The notes beneath the pieces were generated by a model. That model did not search any database and had not been told where the DNA came from. It saw nothing but the letters and a program-made list of their open reading frames with translations. This document shows, in pieces, positions 27,848-37,150 of a stretch of 64,000 bases of DNA (its first letter is position 1; each line of letters starts with the position of its first letter). The position numbers were made by a program, and so were the translations under genes. The DNA is taken from positions 682,001-746,000 of the forward strand of contig NZ_CP130322.1 in assembly GCF_033025475.1 (NCBI RefSeq), read 5' to 3'. The stretch is from Sphingomonas sp. C3-2. Its GTDB lineage: Bacteria > Pseudomonadota > Alphaproteobacteria > Sphingomonadales > Sphingomonadaceae.

Positions 27848-28111
27848 TCAGCCGAGGGCTGCAACCCGCTTCGTGAGGCGCGAGAACTTGCGCGCCGCAG
27901 TGTTCTTGTGAAGCACACCCTTGGCAACGCCACGGGCCAGTTCGGGCTGCACGCCGGCCAGAGCCGTGACTGCCTCGTCCTTGTTGCCCGATGCCAGCGC
28001 GCTCTCGACCTTCTTCACGAAGGTGCGGATGCGGCCGACGCGGTTGCCGTTAATTTCGGCGCGACGGGTGTTCCGCCGGATGCGCTTCTTTGCCTGCGGC
28101 GTATTCGCCAT
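27848..28111 (-). CDS. rpsT: 30S ribosomal protein S20
   Basis: An 87-residue, very basic protein beginning [17 protein letters not shown] and ending [11 protein letters not shown], the normal S20 sequence and length. The ATG at 28111 follows AGGACGA. It lies between dnaA and mutM on the same strand, with its own terminator downstream. Confidence 0.97.
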   Translation of the reverse strand: MANTPQAKKRIRRNTRRAEINGNRVGRIRTFVKKVESALASGNKDEAVTALAGVQPELARGVAKGVLHKNTAARKFSRLTKRVAALG

Positions 28112-28207
28112 TCGTCCTGCCTCATTTATACGAAAAGAGAAGGCGCGGATTCGCCCGCACCCGGAAAGCCGCCCCAATAGCGTTCGATCGAAAGACCGTC
28201 AACGCCC

Positions 28208-29023
28208 TTAACGCTGGCACTTCCTGCAATAAAAGGTCGATCGGCCGGAGTCGACCCTGCGCAGCACCGGGCCGCCGCAACCGGGGCAATTTTCGCCCTC
28301 GCGCCCGTAAACGCGCCATTGTTTGAAAAAATAGCCCAGCTCACCATCGGGCCGGGCATAGTCTCTGAGCGTCGATCCCCCCGCCGCGATCGCCGCGTCC
28401 AGCACCTCGCGGATCGCTACCACAAGCGAATCGAGTCGCTTGCGGCTGATCGTTCCGGCCGCCCGCGTCGGCGAAATCCCCGCCATGTGCAGCGCCTCGC
28501 ACACATAGATATTGCCGAGCCCCGCGACGATCTTCTGATCGAGCAGCATCGCCTTTACCGGCGCCTGCCGCCCTGCAAAGGCGCGGTGGAGATGCGCGCC
28601 GCCAAACGCCGCGCCCAGCGGCTCAGGGCCCATCGCGGCAAAGGGCGCGAACTGCGCCACCGCCGCGGTCTCCATCAGGTCGAGCGATCCGAATCGCCGC
28701 GGGTCGTTGAGCGCGAGCATCCGTCCACTCGCCGTCTCGATCACCAGATGGTCATGCGTGCCGATATCCTCGGGGTCGATCCGCCAGCGGCCGGACATGC
28801 CAAGGTGAAACACCAGCGTGTCCCCCCGGTCGGTGTCGATCAGTCCATATTTAGCGCGTCTCGACAGCCCGATCACGCGCGCGCCGGTCAGCCGCTGGCG
28901 CAGGTCGACGGGGATCGGGCGCCTCAGATCGGCGCGGCGTGGCTCCACGCGCACCAGCTGCTCGTCCTGCAGAACCGTGGCCAGGCCGCGCACGGTGGTT
29001 TCGACTTCGGGTAACTCGGGCAT
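28208..29023 (-). CDS. mutM: Formamidopyrimidine-DNA glycosylase
   Basis: A 271-residue base-excision repair glycosylase that removes 8-oxoguanine and formamidopyrimidines. The N-terminus MPELPEVETTVRGL exposes the catalytic P2 and E3; LSRRAKYGL provides the conserved lysine near residue 58; and the C-terminal zinc finger has C-x2-C and C-x2-C (CPGCGG and YCRKC). The length is typical. It diverges from ubiE and precedes rpsT. Confidence 0.96.
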   Translation of the reverse strand: MPELPEVETTVRGLATVLQDEQLVRVEPRRADLRRPIPVDLRQRLTGARVIGLSRRAKYGLIDTDRGDTLVFHLGMSGRWRIDPEDIGTHDHLVIETASGRMLALNDPRRFGSLDLMETAAVAQFAPFAAMGPEPLGAAFGGAHLHRAFAGRQAPVKAMLLDQKIVAGLGNIYVCEALHMAGISPTRAAGTISRKRLDSLVVAIREVLDAAIAAGGSTLRDYARPDGELGYFFKQWRVYGREGENCPGCGGPVLRRVDSGRSTFYCRKCQR

Positions 29024-29170
29024 GGGAAACAGCTAGAGCGATTTCGGGCCGGGTGGAACCACCCCGCGTCCCCGAAATCACGCCATGACGCATCCGGGAC
29101 GGGTTTTCGCATCGAAATCAGTCGAGTCAGCGTTTGCTCCCGCACCCGGCGTTGGTTAGAGGAGTGCGCC

Positions 29171-29902
29171 ATGAGCGAGACCGTATCCTTCGGCTATGAA
29201 GACATCGATGCGAACGAGAAGACCGGCCGGGTCCGGCAGGTATTCTCGAGCGTGGCCCGCAATTATGACGTGATGAACGATGCCATGTCGGGGGGCATGC
29301 ACCGGCTGTGGAAGGATCGTTTCGTCCGCCGTGTAAAGCCCCGGCCCGGCGAGATGATTCTCGACATGGCGGGCGGCACCGGCGACATCGCGTTCCGCAT
29401 GCACCGTCACGGCGCGCAGATCACGGTGTCCGACATCAATCCCGAAATGCTCGGCGTCGGCATGGAACGCGCGGCCAAGCGCGGGCTTGAGGGCCTGGTC
29501 TGGTCCGAACAAAATGCCGAAACGCTCAGCTTCGATGGCAATCGCTTCGATGCGTACACGATCGCCTTCGGCATCCGGAACGTCACCCATATCCAGCAGG
29601 CGCTGGGCGAGGCGCACCGTGTGCTGAAGCGCGGCGGCCGCTTCTTCTGCCTCGAATTTTCGACGACGCTCTGGCCCGGCTTTTCGGACGTCTACGACGC
29701 CTATTCGCACAAGCTCGTCCCCAAGCTCGGCAAGCTCCTCGCCAAGGATGAGGAAAGCTATCGTTATCTGATCGAATCGATCCGCCGCTTTCCCGACATG
29801 CCCACCTTCGAGGGGATGATCAAAAAGGCCGGTTTCGTGCAAACCAAGGTCGAGCCGCTTCTGGGCGGGCTCGTCGCCATTCATAGCGGCTGGAAGATTT
29901 GA
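29171..29902 (+). CDS. ubiE: Ubiquinone biosynthesis C-methyltransferase UbiE
   Basis: A 243-residue SAM-dependent methyltransferase that methylates the ubiquinone ring. UbiE signatures are YDVMNDAMSGGMHRLWK, the SAM loop LDMAGGTGDIAF, and AYTIAFGIRNV. The ATG follows GGAG at 29160-29163. The ubiB start overlaps its stop (TTGA), so both are in one operon with coaBC and dut. This provides the core ubiquinone enzymes; the COQ4-like genes at 299 and 6062 lie far from it. Confidence 0.95.
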   Translation: MSETVSFGYEDIDANEKTGRVRQVFSSVARNYDVMNDAMSGGMHRLWKDRFVRRVKPRPGEMILDMAGGTGDIAFRMHRHGAQITVSDINPEMLGVGMERAAKRGLEGLVWSEQNAETLSFDGNRFDAYTIAFGIRNVTHIQQALGEAHRVLKRGGRFFCLEFSTTLWPGFSDVYDAYSHKLVPKLGKLLAKDEESYRYLIESIRRFPDMPTFEGMIKKAGFVQTKVEPLLGGLVAIHSGWKI

Positions 29903-31431
29903 CCCAACCGATCGTACACACTTGGCGGCTGCTCAAATGGGGCCGCACGCTCGCTCGCCACGGCGCGCTCAAGGGGATCGAGCATGATCCGCTAACCCCG
30001 CCGCGCGTCCGCCGGCTGGTCAAGCTCGCCCGCTTTGGCGCGCGCGTGCCCGAGCATCCGCAATATTCCGAAGCCTTCCAGGCGCTCGGCCCCGCCGCGA
30101 TCAAGCTCGGCCAGTCGCTCGCCACCCGCCCCGATCTCGTTGGCGAGGTCGCGGTGCAGGATCTGCTCAGGCTGCAGGACGCGCTTCCCCCCGCCCCGTT
30201 CGAACAGATCCGGGCGAGCATCGAGGAATCGCTCGGCAAGCCGCTCGAAGAGGTTTTCACCTCGATCGAGGAAACCCCCGTGGGCGCCGCCTCGATCGCG
30301 CAGGTCCACAAGGCCGTCACCACCGATGGCCGTACCGTCGCGGTCAAGGTGCTGCGCCCGGGCGTCGAGGAAGACTTCGCCGCCGCGATCGAGACCTATG
30401 AATGGGCCGCCGCCCAGGCAGAGGCGATCGGCGGCGAGCTGAAGCGGCTGCGCCCCCGGCTCGTCATCGAAACCTTCCGCCAATGGACGATGCGCGAGCT
30501 CGATCTGCGGCGCGAGGCGGCCTCCGCCTCCGAACTCGCCGAGGCGATGGAGGCCGAGCCCGGCTATCATATTCCCGAGATCGACTGGCAGCGCACCGCG
30601 CGCCGGGTGATGACGCTCGAATGGCTCGAAGGCATCAAGCTGTCGCGCCGCGACGATCTGATCGCCGCAGGCCATGATCCCAAGGAACTGGCCGCGCGCC
30701 TCGTCCGCGCCTTTCTGCGGCAGGCGATCTCCGAGGGTTTTTTCCACGCCGATCTGCATCAGGGCAATCTCTTCGTCCTGCCCAATGGCGATATCGCCGC
30801 GATCGATTTCGGCATCATGGGCCGGATCAACCGCCAGGCGCGCGTCTGGCTGGCCGAGATCCTCTATGGCCTCCTCACCGGCAATTATCGCCGCGTGGCC
30901 GAGATCCATTTCGAGGCGGGCTATGTCCCCTCGCACCACAGCGTCGATGAATTCACCACCGCGCTGCGCGCCGTGGGCGAACCCATTCGCGGCCTGTCGG
31001 TAAAGGACGTCTCGATCGGCCAGATGCTCGACGGGCTGTTCGGCATCACCCGCGATTTCGACATGCAGACCCAGCCGCACCTGCTGCTCCTGCAAAAGAC
31101 GATGGTGATGGTCGAGGGCGTCGCGCATTCGCTCGATCCCGATATCAATATGTGGGAAACTTCCGGTCCCTTCGTTCAGGACTGGATGCGCACCGAGCTT
31201 GGCCCGGAATCGGCGATTGCAGACCGGCTGATCCGCGATTTCCGTACGCTGCGCGATCTGCCCGATCTCGTTCGCCGCATCTCCGCGCATTTCCCGGCGC
31301 CGGGCGCAGCCCCGCCCGCGCCGCCGCTCAAGGAAATTCAGGTGGTCCGCATCGGCGGGGGCTGGCGTTATGCGGCAATTGCCGCCGCGTCCGCGCTGGC
31401 GGGGGCCGCGGCCATGTTCGTCCTGGGGTAA
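29899..31431 (+). CDS. ubiB: UbiB protein kinase-like ubiquinone factor
   Basis: A 510-residue atypical kinase/ATPase (ABC1/COQ8 family) needed for ubiquinone synthesis. The family motif KLGQSLATR lies near residue 70, VGAASIAQVHKA forms the nucleotide loop, and DLHQGNLF and IDFGIMG give the catalytic and metal residues. Two hydrophobic segments at the extreme C-terminus anchor it in the membrane. The TTG start overlaps ubiE in TTGA. coaBC begins 4 bases after its stop. Confidence 0.94.
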   Translation: MTQPIVHTWRLLKWGRTLARHGALKGIEHDPLTPPRVRRLVKLARFGARVPEHPQYSEAFQALGPAAIKLGQSLATRPDLVGEVAVQDLLRLQDALPPAPFEQIRASIEESLGKPLEEVFTSIEETPVGAASIAQVHKAVTTDGRTVAVKVLRPGVEEDFAAAIETYEWAAAQAEAIGGELKRLRPRLVIETFRQWTMRELDLRREAASASELAEAMEAEPGYHIPEIDWQRTARRVMTLEWLEGIKLSRRDDLIAAGHDPKELAARLVRAFLRQAISEGFFHADLHQGNLFVLPNGDIAAIDFGIMGRINRQARVWLAEILYGLLTGNYRRVAEIHFEAGYVPSHHSVDEFTTALRAVGEPIRGLSVKDVSIGQMLDGLFGITRDFDMQTQPHLLLLQKTMVMVEGVAHSLDPDINMWETSGPFVQDWMRTELGPESAIADRLIRDFRTLRDLPDLVRRISAHFPAPGAAPPAPPLKEIQVVRIGGGWRYAAIAAASALAGAAAMFVLG

Positions 31432-31435
31432 GCTT

Positions 31436-32653
31436 ATGTCCGGCAAGCGCATTCTTCTGATCGTGGGCGGCGGGATCGCGGCCTATAAGGCGTGCGAACT
31501 CATTCGCCTCATCCGCAAGGCGGGGATGGCGGTACGCTGCGTCCTCACCGATGGCGGCTCGCAGTTCATCACGCCGATGACGCTCGCCGCGCTTTCCGAG
31601 CAGCCGGTGCACACCAGCCTCTGGGATCTGAAGAACGAAGCCGAAATGGGGCATATCCGCCTCAGCCGCGAGGCTGATCTGGTCGTGGTCTGCCCGGCCA
31701 CCGCCGATCTCATGGCCAAGATGGCGAACGGCATTTCGGATAGCCTGGCCACCACGCTGCTGCTCGCCACCGACAAGCCGGTGATGGCCGTCCCCGCGAT
31801 GAACGTGCGCATGTGGCAGCACGCCGCCACCCAGCGCAACGTCCAGCGCCTGCGCGATGACGGGGTGATCGTTCTCGATCCCGATCAGGGCGCCATGGCC
31901 TGCGGCGAATATGGCCCCGGCCGCCTGCCCGAACCCGAAGCGATCATGCGCGCCATCCTCGCGCAGTTCGACGGCGGCCATGCCGCTGCCGCCCCGCGCG
32001 CCGATCTCCCGCTTGCCGGGCGTCATGTCCTCGTCACCGCCGGGCCGACGCACGAACCGATCGATCCGGTGCGCTACATCGCCAACCGCTCCTCGGGCAA
32101 ACAGGGCTATGCGATTGCCGGCGCGCTCGCCATGCTCGGCGCACGCGTCACGCTCGTCTCGGGGCCGGTCACGCTCTCCACCCCGGTCGGGGTCACCCGC
32201 GTCGATGTCGAAAGCGCGCGTGAAATGGCGGCTGCGGTCGATGCCGCCCTTCCCGCCGACGCCGCGGTCATGGTCGCCGCCGTCGCCGATTGGCGCACCG
32301 ACAGCGCCGCCGCCACCAAGATCAAGAAAACCGGGGACGGCGTTCCGCCCACCCTCAGCCTTGCCGAGAACCCTGATATTCTCGCCACGCTCTGCCGGTC
32401 GGACAAGCGCCCCGGCCTCGTCATCGGCTTTGCCGCCGAAACCAACGACGTGATCGCCCATGCCGAGGCGAAGCGCCTGCGCAAGGGCCCCGACTGGATC
32501 ATCGCCAACGATGTGTCGGGCGATGTCATGGGCGGTGATCGCAACAGCGTCCATATCGTCACCGCAGCGGGTGTCGAAAGCTGGGACGATCAGCCCAAGG
32601 ACGTCGTCGCGATGAAGATCGCCGAACGGATCGCCGCCGCGCTCGCATCCTGA
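31436..32653 (+). CDS. coaBC: Bifunctional phosphopantothenoylcysteine decarboxylase/synthetase
   Basis: A 405-residue CoA-synthesis enzyme. The N-terminal CoaC flavoprotein has GGGIAAYKACELIR, the PAMN motif in VPAMNVRMW and ACGEYGPGRLPEPE. The C-terminal CoaB domain has GPTHEPIDPVRYIANRSSGK and KIKK. It joins cysteine to 4'-phosphopantothenate and decarboxylates the product. ATG 31436 is preferred because it begins at MSGKRILL; an upstream in-frame region lies inside ubiB. Confidence 0.95.
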   Translation: MSGKRILLIVGGGIAAYKACELIRLIRKAGMAVRCVLTDGGSQFITPMTLAALSEQPVHTSLWDLKNEAEMGHIRLSREADLVVVCPATADLMAKMANGISDSLATTLLLATDKPVMAVPAMNVRMWQHAATQRNVQRLRDDGVIVLDPDQGAMACGEYGPGRLPEPEAIMRAILAQFDGGHAAAAPRADLPLAGRHVLVTAGPTHEPIDPVRYIANRSSGKQGYAIAGALAMLGARVTLVSGPVTLSTPVGVTRVDVESAREMAAAVDAALPADAAVMVAAVADWRTDSAAATKIKKTGDGVPPTLSLAENPDILATLCRSDKRPGLVIGFAAETNDVIAHAEAKRLRKGPDWIIANDVSGDVMGGDRNSVHIVTAAGVESWDDQPKDVVAMKIAERIAAALAS

Positions 32654-32722
32654 TCGCGCTTAGCGCCCTTGGGGGATCGGGCGCGGGGCGCTATGTAGCG
32701 CTACGATTCTCGAAAGGCGAAA

Positions 32723-33172
32723 ATGACCATCTCCATTTCCATGAAGCGCCTCCCCCATGGTGAGGGGCTGCCGCTTCCCAGCTACGCCACCGAACATGCC
32801 GCCGGCCTCGATGTCGTCTCGGCCGAAGACGTCACGCTCGCCCCCGGCCAGCGCCACCCGGTCGAAACCGGCTTCGCCATCGCGATTCCCGATGGCTATG
32901 AAGTGCAGGTCCGCCCCCGTTCGGGCCTCGCGCTCAAGCACGGCATCACGCTGCCCAATTCGCCCGGCACGATCGACGCCGATTATCGCGGCGAACTCAA
33001 GGTGCTGCTCGTCAATCTCGGCAACGAAACCTTCGAGATCCGGCGCGGCGATCGCATCGCCCAGCTCATCCCCGCCAAGGTCCAGCGCGCAGTGTTCGCC
33101 GAGGTCGAGGAACTGGGTGACACCGTTCGCGGCGATCGCGGCTTCGGCTCCACCGGCGTCGCAGCGCTCTAA
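32723..33172 (+). CDS. dut: dUTP diphosphatase
   Basis: A 149-residue trimeric dUTPase that hydrolyses dUTP to dUMP and keeps uracil out of DNA. All five motifs are visible: [33 protein letters not shown] and [10 protein letters not shown]. The start ATG follows GAAAGG. It follows coaBC, as in many alphaproteobacteria. Confidence 0.96.
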   Translation: MTISISMKRLPHGEGLPLPSYATEHAAGLDVVSAEDVTLAPGQRHPVETGFAIAIPDGYEVQVRPRSGLALKHGITLPNSPGTIDADYRGELKVLLVNLGNETFEIRRGDRIAQLIPAKVQRAVFAEVEELGDTVRGDRGFGSTGVAAL

Positions 33173-33181
33173 GGCCCGGTC

Positions 33182-33937
33182 ATGACGCTCAGCGACGATC
33201 AGCTTGATCGCTATGCCCGCCATATCATCCTGAAAGAGATTGGCGGGCGGGGCCAGATGAAGCTGCTCGGCGCGCATGTCGCGGTCATCGGTGCGGGCGG
33301 GATCGGCTCGCCCGCGATCCAGTATCTCGCCGCCGCCGGCATCGGGCAGTTGACGGTAATCGACGACGATGTCGTCGCGCTGTCCAACCTTCAGCGGCAG
33401 ACGATCTTTGCCACCGCCGATATCGGCCGCCCGAAAGCAAATGTCGCGGCGGAGGCGGTCGCCCGCCTCACGCCCGATACGCAGGTAACGGCCACCGCGC
33501 GGCGGATTGATGCCGAAAACGCGCCCGAACTGCTCGCGGGCGTCGATGTCGTGCTCGACGGCTGCGACAATTTCGGCACGCGCCTCGCGGTTGCCGACGC
33601 CTGTCTTGCACTGCGCATCCCGCTCGTCTCCGCCGCGGTCGGCCAGTTCGAGGGCCAGCTCGCCACCTATCGCGGCTGGGAAGCGGACAAGCCCTGCTAT
33701 CGTTGTTTTGTTGGAAACGATCCCGACCGCCCCGATATCAGCTGCGCCGATCAGGGCGTGCTCGGCGCGCTCACCGGCGTCATGGGCAGCCTCGCCGCGC
33801 TTGAGGTCGTCCGCGCCGTCACCGGTCTGGGGGAGGACAGCGCGGGCAAGCTCCTTCTCGCCGATCTCCTCCGCCTTTCCTTCCGCACGCTAAAGCTGCC
33901 CAAGGATCCCGGCTGCCCCGCCTGCGGGGCCGCCTGA
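33182..33937 (+). CDS. ThiF/MoeB/HesA-family adenylyltransferase
   Basis: A 251-residue E1-like enzyme. It has the ATP loop GAGGIGSPAIQYL, the VIDDDVVALSNLQRQTIF segment, the metal-binding pairs PCYRC and CPAC, and ISCADQGVLGALTG with the likely reactive cysteine. Such enzymes activate the C-terminus of a ubiquitin-fold sulphur carrier (MoaD or ThiS) for sulphur transfer. No carrier protein is adjacent. Its stop overlaps a DsrE-like gene by one base, so the pair is coupled. MoeB versus ThiF cannot be settled from the window. Confidence 0.88.
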   Translation: MTLSDDQLDRYARHIILKEIGGRGQMKLLGAHVAVIGAGGIGSPAIQYLAAAGIGQLTVIDDDVVALSNLQRQTIFATADIGRPKANVAAEAVARLTPDTQVTATARRIDAENAPELLAGVDVVLDGCDNFGTRLAVADACLALRIPLVSAAVGQFEGQLATYRGWEADKPCYRCFVGNDPDRPDISCADQGVLGALTGVMGSLAALEVVRAVTGLGEDSAGKLLLADLLRLSFRTLKLPKDPGCPACGAA

Positions 33938-34299
33938 TGCGCGGCCTCACCCTCCTCATCGCCACCGCCGATGCCGATCGCTTCCACGCCGCGCTTTCGG
34001 TCGGGCTGGCCAGCGCCGCCACCGGCGCGCGCACGCGGGTCTATCTCCACGGCGATGCCGTTGCGCTCGCCGCCCCGCCGCACCACGCACCTGGCGATGC
34101 CCGCTACGCCACCGCCGGCCTTCCCACGCTCGCCCAGCTTCTGGACGAAGCCCGCGCGCTCGATATGCAACTGATCTTTTGCCAATCGGGCCTTGCGCTC
34201 GCCGGGCTCGAAGCCGATGCGCTCGCCCCCGATTTCGAGGCGGGCGGGCTTGTCGGCCTCATGGCCGGGCTCGGCGAGGATCGCCTGCTCGCCTTCTGA
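33937..34299 (+). CDS. DsrE-like protein
   Basis: A 120-residue protein with a DsrE/DsrF-like Rossmann-type fold: LTLLIATADADRFHAALSVGLASAATGARTRV has the family pattern at the N-terminus, and FCQSGLALAG places a cysteine where DsrE proteins carry the sulphur-relay residue. DsrE-type proteins pass persulfide sulphur or bind small ligands. The start overlaps the adenylyltransferase stop (TGATG), which suggests they act together. A terminator follows. Confidence 0.68.
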   Translation: MRGLTLLIATADADRFHAALSVGLASAATGARTRVYLHGDAVALAAPPHHAPGDARYATAGLPTLAQLLDEARALDMQLIFCQSGLALAGLEADALAPDFEAGGLVGLMAGLGEDRLLAF

Positions 34300-34363
34300 G
34301 GCTATTCACCAAAGGCGACACTGGACACGACCGCACGTCGCCCATGTCGCGTAAAGCACCCAT

Positions 34364-34405
34364 GAAAAACGCCCGGCCTCCTCTGCGGAAACCGGGCGTT
34401 TTTTT
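34364..34405. terminator. Bidirectional intrinsic terminator
   Basis: AAAAACGCCCGG (34365-34376) and CCGGGCGTTTTTTT (34392-34405) form a stem around CCTCCTCTGCGGAAA-type loop sequence, with A and T tracts on either side. It terminates the DsrE-like gene and, on the other strand, topA. Confidence 0.88.
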
Positions 34406-34423
34406 CGTGCACTGCGTGCGCGA

Positions 34424-37072
34424 TCAGCCTTCGGCGTCGGCTGCCTTTTTCTTGGCAGGGGCCTTCTTGGCCGCAGGTTTCTTGGCTGCAGGCTTTTTCG
34501 CCGCGGGCTTCTCGCCCTCGGCCTCGCCATCCGCCTTTTTGGCCGCAGCTTTCTTGGCCGGCGCCTTTTTCGCGGGCGCTTTCTTGGCGGGTGCCTTTTT
34601 CTTGCCCTTGGCCGGGCCCTTCGCCGCCTTGTCGTCGATCAGCTGCACCGCCTGTTCGAGCGTCAGCGCATCCTTGTCCATCGTCTTGGGCAGCGTCGCG
34701 TTGGTCGTGCCGTCGGTGACATAGGGGCCAAAGCGCCCTTCCATCAGCTTGATCTCGCCCTCGGTCTGCGGGTGCTTGCCGAACACCTTCAAGGGCTCGC
34801 GCGATCCGCGTGCCCCGCGCCCGCCGCCGGCGGCCGCCTCGGCCAGCTTGACGACGGCGGCGTTCATGCCGGTCTCGAACACGTCCATGGTCGATTGCAG
34901 CCGCGCATATTTGCCGTCATGCGCCAGATAGGGGCCGAACCGCCCGATCGACGCCGTGATCGGCTTGCCGCTTTCGGGATGGTCGCCGATCGTGCGCGGC
35001 AGCGACAAGAGCTTGAGCGCCCAGTCGAGGTTAAAATCCTCGCGCGGCACGTCCTTGGGGATCGACGAACGCTTGGCGTCCTTGCCGTCGCCCATCTGGA
35101 CATAGGGTCCAAAGCGGCCCGAACGCTGGGTCACCTTCTCGCCCGTCACCGGATCCTCGCCCAGTTCAACCGGGCCGGTATCCTCGCCCGCCTCGCCGCC
35201 GCCCGGCTGGGCAAAGCGCCGCGTGAACTTGCACTCGGGATAGTTCGAACAGGCGACGAACGCACCGAACCGCCCGCCGCGCAGCGCCAGCCGGCCTTCG
35301 CCGCACGCCGGGCACATGCGCGGATCGCTGCCATCGCCCTTGTCGGGGAACAGATAGGGCTCAAGGAACTGGTCGAGCTCGGCGGTAATGTCCGACGGCT
35401 TCTGCTCCATCACCTGCGCGGTCTTGGGCTTGAAGTCGCGCCAGAACGCTTCGAGCACCGCCTGCCACTGCGCCCGCCCGCCCGAAATCTCGTCCAGCTC
35501 GTCCTCGAGCCCGGCGGTGAAGTCATACGAGACATAGCGTTCGAAAAAGCGTTCGAGGAACGCCGTCACCAGCCGCCCGCTCTCCTCGGCGAAGAAACGG
35601 TTCTTCTCGATGCGCACATAGGCGCGGTCCTTCAGCGTCTGCAGGATCGAGGCATAGGTCGACGGACGACCGATCCCCAGTTCCTCCATCCGCTTGACTA
35701 GGCTCGCTTCCGAAAAGCGCGGCGGCGGCTGGGTGAAATGCTGCTCGGCATGAACTGCCTTCTTGGCCGGCGCATCGCCCTCGTTCATGCGCGGCAGGCG
35801 GCGGCTGTCCTCGTCTTCCTGGTCGTCGCGGCCTTCCTCATAGAGCGCGAGGAAACCGGGGAAGAGCACCACCTGCCCCGTCGCGCGCAGCGCGGTCTGG
35901 CCGGTGCCATCGGTCAGCTCGACGACGGTGCGCTCCAGCCGGGCGGATGCCATCTGGCTCGCCAGCGCGCGCTTCCAGATCAGGTCATACAACCGCGCAT
36001 GATCGCCGCTTCCCACCCGGTCCTTCGAAAAATCGGTCGGGCGGATCGCTTCGTGCGCTTCCTGCGCGTTCTTCGCCTTGGTCTGATACTGGCGCGGCTT
36101 GTCGGGTACATAGCCGCCGTCATAACGGTCGGCGATGGCCTTGCGCGCGGCGGAAATGGCGCTGCCGTCCATCTGCACGCCGTCGGTACGCATATAGGTG
36201 ATCGCCCCGTCCTCATAGAGGTTCTGGGCCACCCGCATCGTATGGCTCGCCGAAAAACCGAGCTTGCGCGCGGCTTCCTGCTGCAGGGTAGAGGTCGTGA
36301 ACGGCGCGGGCGGATTGCGGCTGAGCGGCTTGGTCTCGACCGAAGCGACGCTGAAGCGCCCGGCCTCGACCGCGGCCTTGGCCTTTTCGGCATCGCCCTG
36401 ATTGCCCAGCGACAGCTTCTCGACCTTCTCGCCGTTCAGCTTGACGAGGCGCGCCAGGAACCCCTGCCCGTCCTGCTCCATATCGGCATAGACCGACCAA
36501 TATTCCTGCGGCTTGAACGCCTCGATCTCGCGCTCGCGGTCAACGACAAGGCGCAGCGCCACCGACTGGACTCGCCCGGCCGATTTCGCGCCGGGCAGCT
36601 TGCGCCACAGCACGGGGGACAGCGTGAAGCCGACAAGATAGTCGAGCGCGCGGCGCGCGCGGTACGCATCGATCAGATCCTCGTCCAGCGCGCGCGGCGC
36701 CTTCATCGCATCGGTAACCGCCGCCTTGGTGATCGCGTTGAAGGTCACGCGCTCCACATCCTTGGGCAGCACCTTCTTGGCGCGCAGCACCTCCTGCACG
36801 TGCCACGAAATCGCCTCACCTTCGCGATCAGGGTCAGTCGCGAGGATCAGTCGGTCGGCCTTCTTCGCCTCATCGGCGATGGCTTTCAGTTGCTTGCCCT
36901 TGTCGGCATAATTTTCCCACTCCATGGCAAAGCCCTGGTCGGGGTCCACCGACCCGTCCTTGGGCGGCAGGTCGCGGATATGGCCGTAAGACGCGAGAAC
37001 GCGAAAATCGCTACCAAGATATTTTTCGATGGTCTTCGCCTTGGCGGGCGATTCGACGATGACAAGCTGCAT
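34424..37072 (-). CDS. topA: DNA topoisomerase I
   Basis: An 882-residue type IA topoisomerase that relaxes negative supercoils. The Toprim domain is at the N-terminus (VIVESPAKAKTIEKYLG, then ATDPDREGEAISWH), the active tyrosine is in AITYMRTDGV near residue 300, and a zinc finger (CPACGEGRLALRGGRFGAF, then ACSNYPEC) follows near residue 590, with further C-terminal repeats. The last 70 residues are Lys/Ala/Pro repeats of the AKKAPAKK type, a histone-like tail that is common in high-GC bacteria. It is followed by dprA upstream on the same strand. Confidence 0.96.
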   Translation of the reverse strand: MQLVIVESPAKAKTIEKYLGSDFRVLASYGHIRDLPPKDGSVDPDQGFAMEWENYADKGKQLKAIADEAKKADRLILATDPDREGEAISWHVQEVLRAKKVLPKDVERVTFNAITKAAVTDAMKAPRALDEDLIDAYRARRALDYLVGFTLSPVLWRKLPGAKSAGRVQSVALRLVVDREREIEAFKPQEYWSVYADMEQDGQGFLARLVKLNGEKVEKLSLGNQGDAEKAKAAVEAGRFSVASVETKPLSRNPPAPFTTSTLQQEAARKLGFSASHTMRVAQNLYEDGAITYMRTDGVQMDGSAISAARKAIADRYDGGYVPDKPRQYQTKAKNAQEAHEAIRPTDFSKDRVGSGDHARLYDLIWKRALASQMASARLERTVVELTDGTGQTALRATGQVVLFPGFLALYEEGRDDQEDEDSRRLPRMNEGDAPAKKAVHAEQHFTQPPPRFSEASLVKRMEELGIGRPSTYASILQTLKDRAYVRIEKNRFFAEESGRLVTAFLERFFERYVSYDFTAGLEDELDEISGGRAQWQAVLEAFWRDFKPKTAQVMEQKPSDITAELDQFLEPYLFPDKGDGSDPRMCPACGEGRLALRGGRFGAFVACSNYPECKFTRRFAQPGGGEAGEDTGPVELGEDPVTGEKVTQRSGRFGPYVQMGDGKDAKRSSIPKDVPREDFNLDWALKLLSLPRTIGDHPESGKPITASIGRFGPYLAHDGKYARLQSTMDVFETGMNAAVVKLAEAAAGGGRGARGSREPLKVFGKHPQTEGEIKLMEGRFGPYVTDGTTNATLPKTMDKDALTLEQAVQLIDDKAAKGPAKGKKKAPAKKAPAKKAPAKKAAAKKADGEAEGEKPAAKKPAAKKPAAKKAPAKKKAADAEG

Positions 37073-37150
37073 GGAAACTCGTTCTGGTCCTGTTACACGT
37101 ATACGCGTGAAGCTGATGACTGCGGGCCCCTGCCGTCAAGGGCCTTTCTT

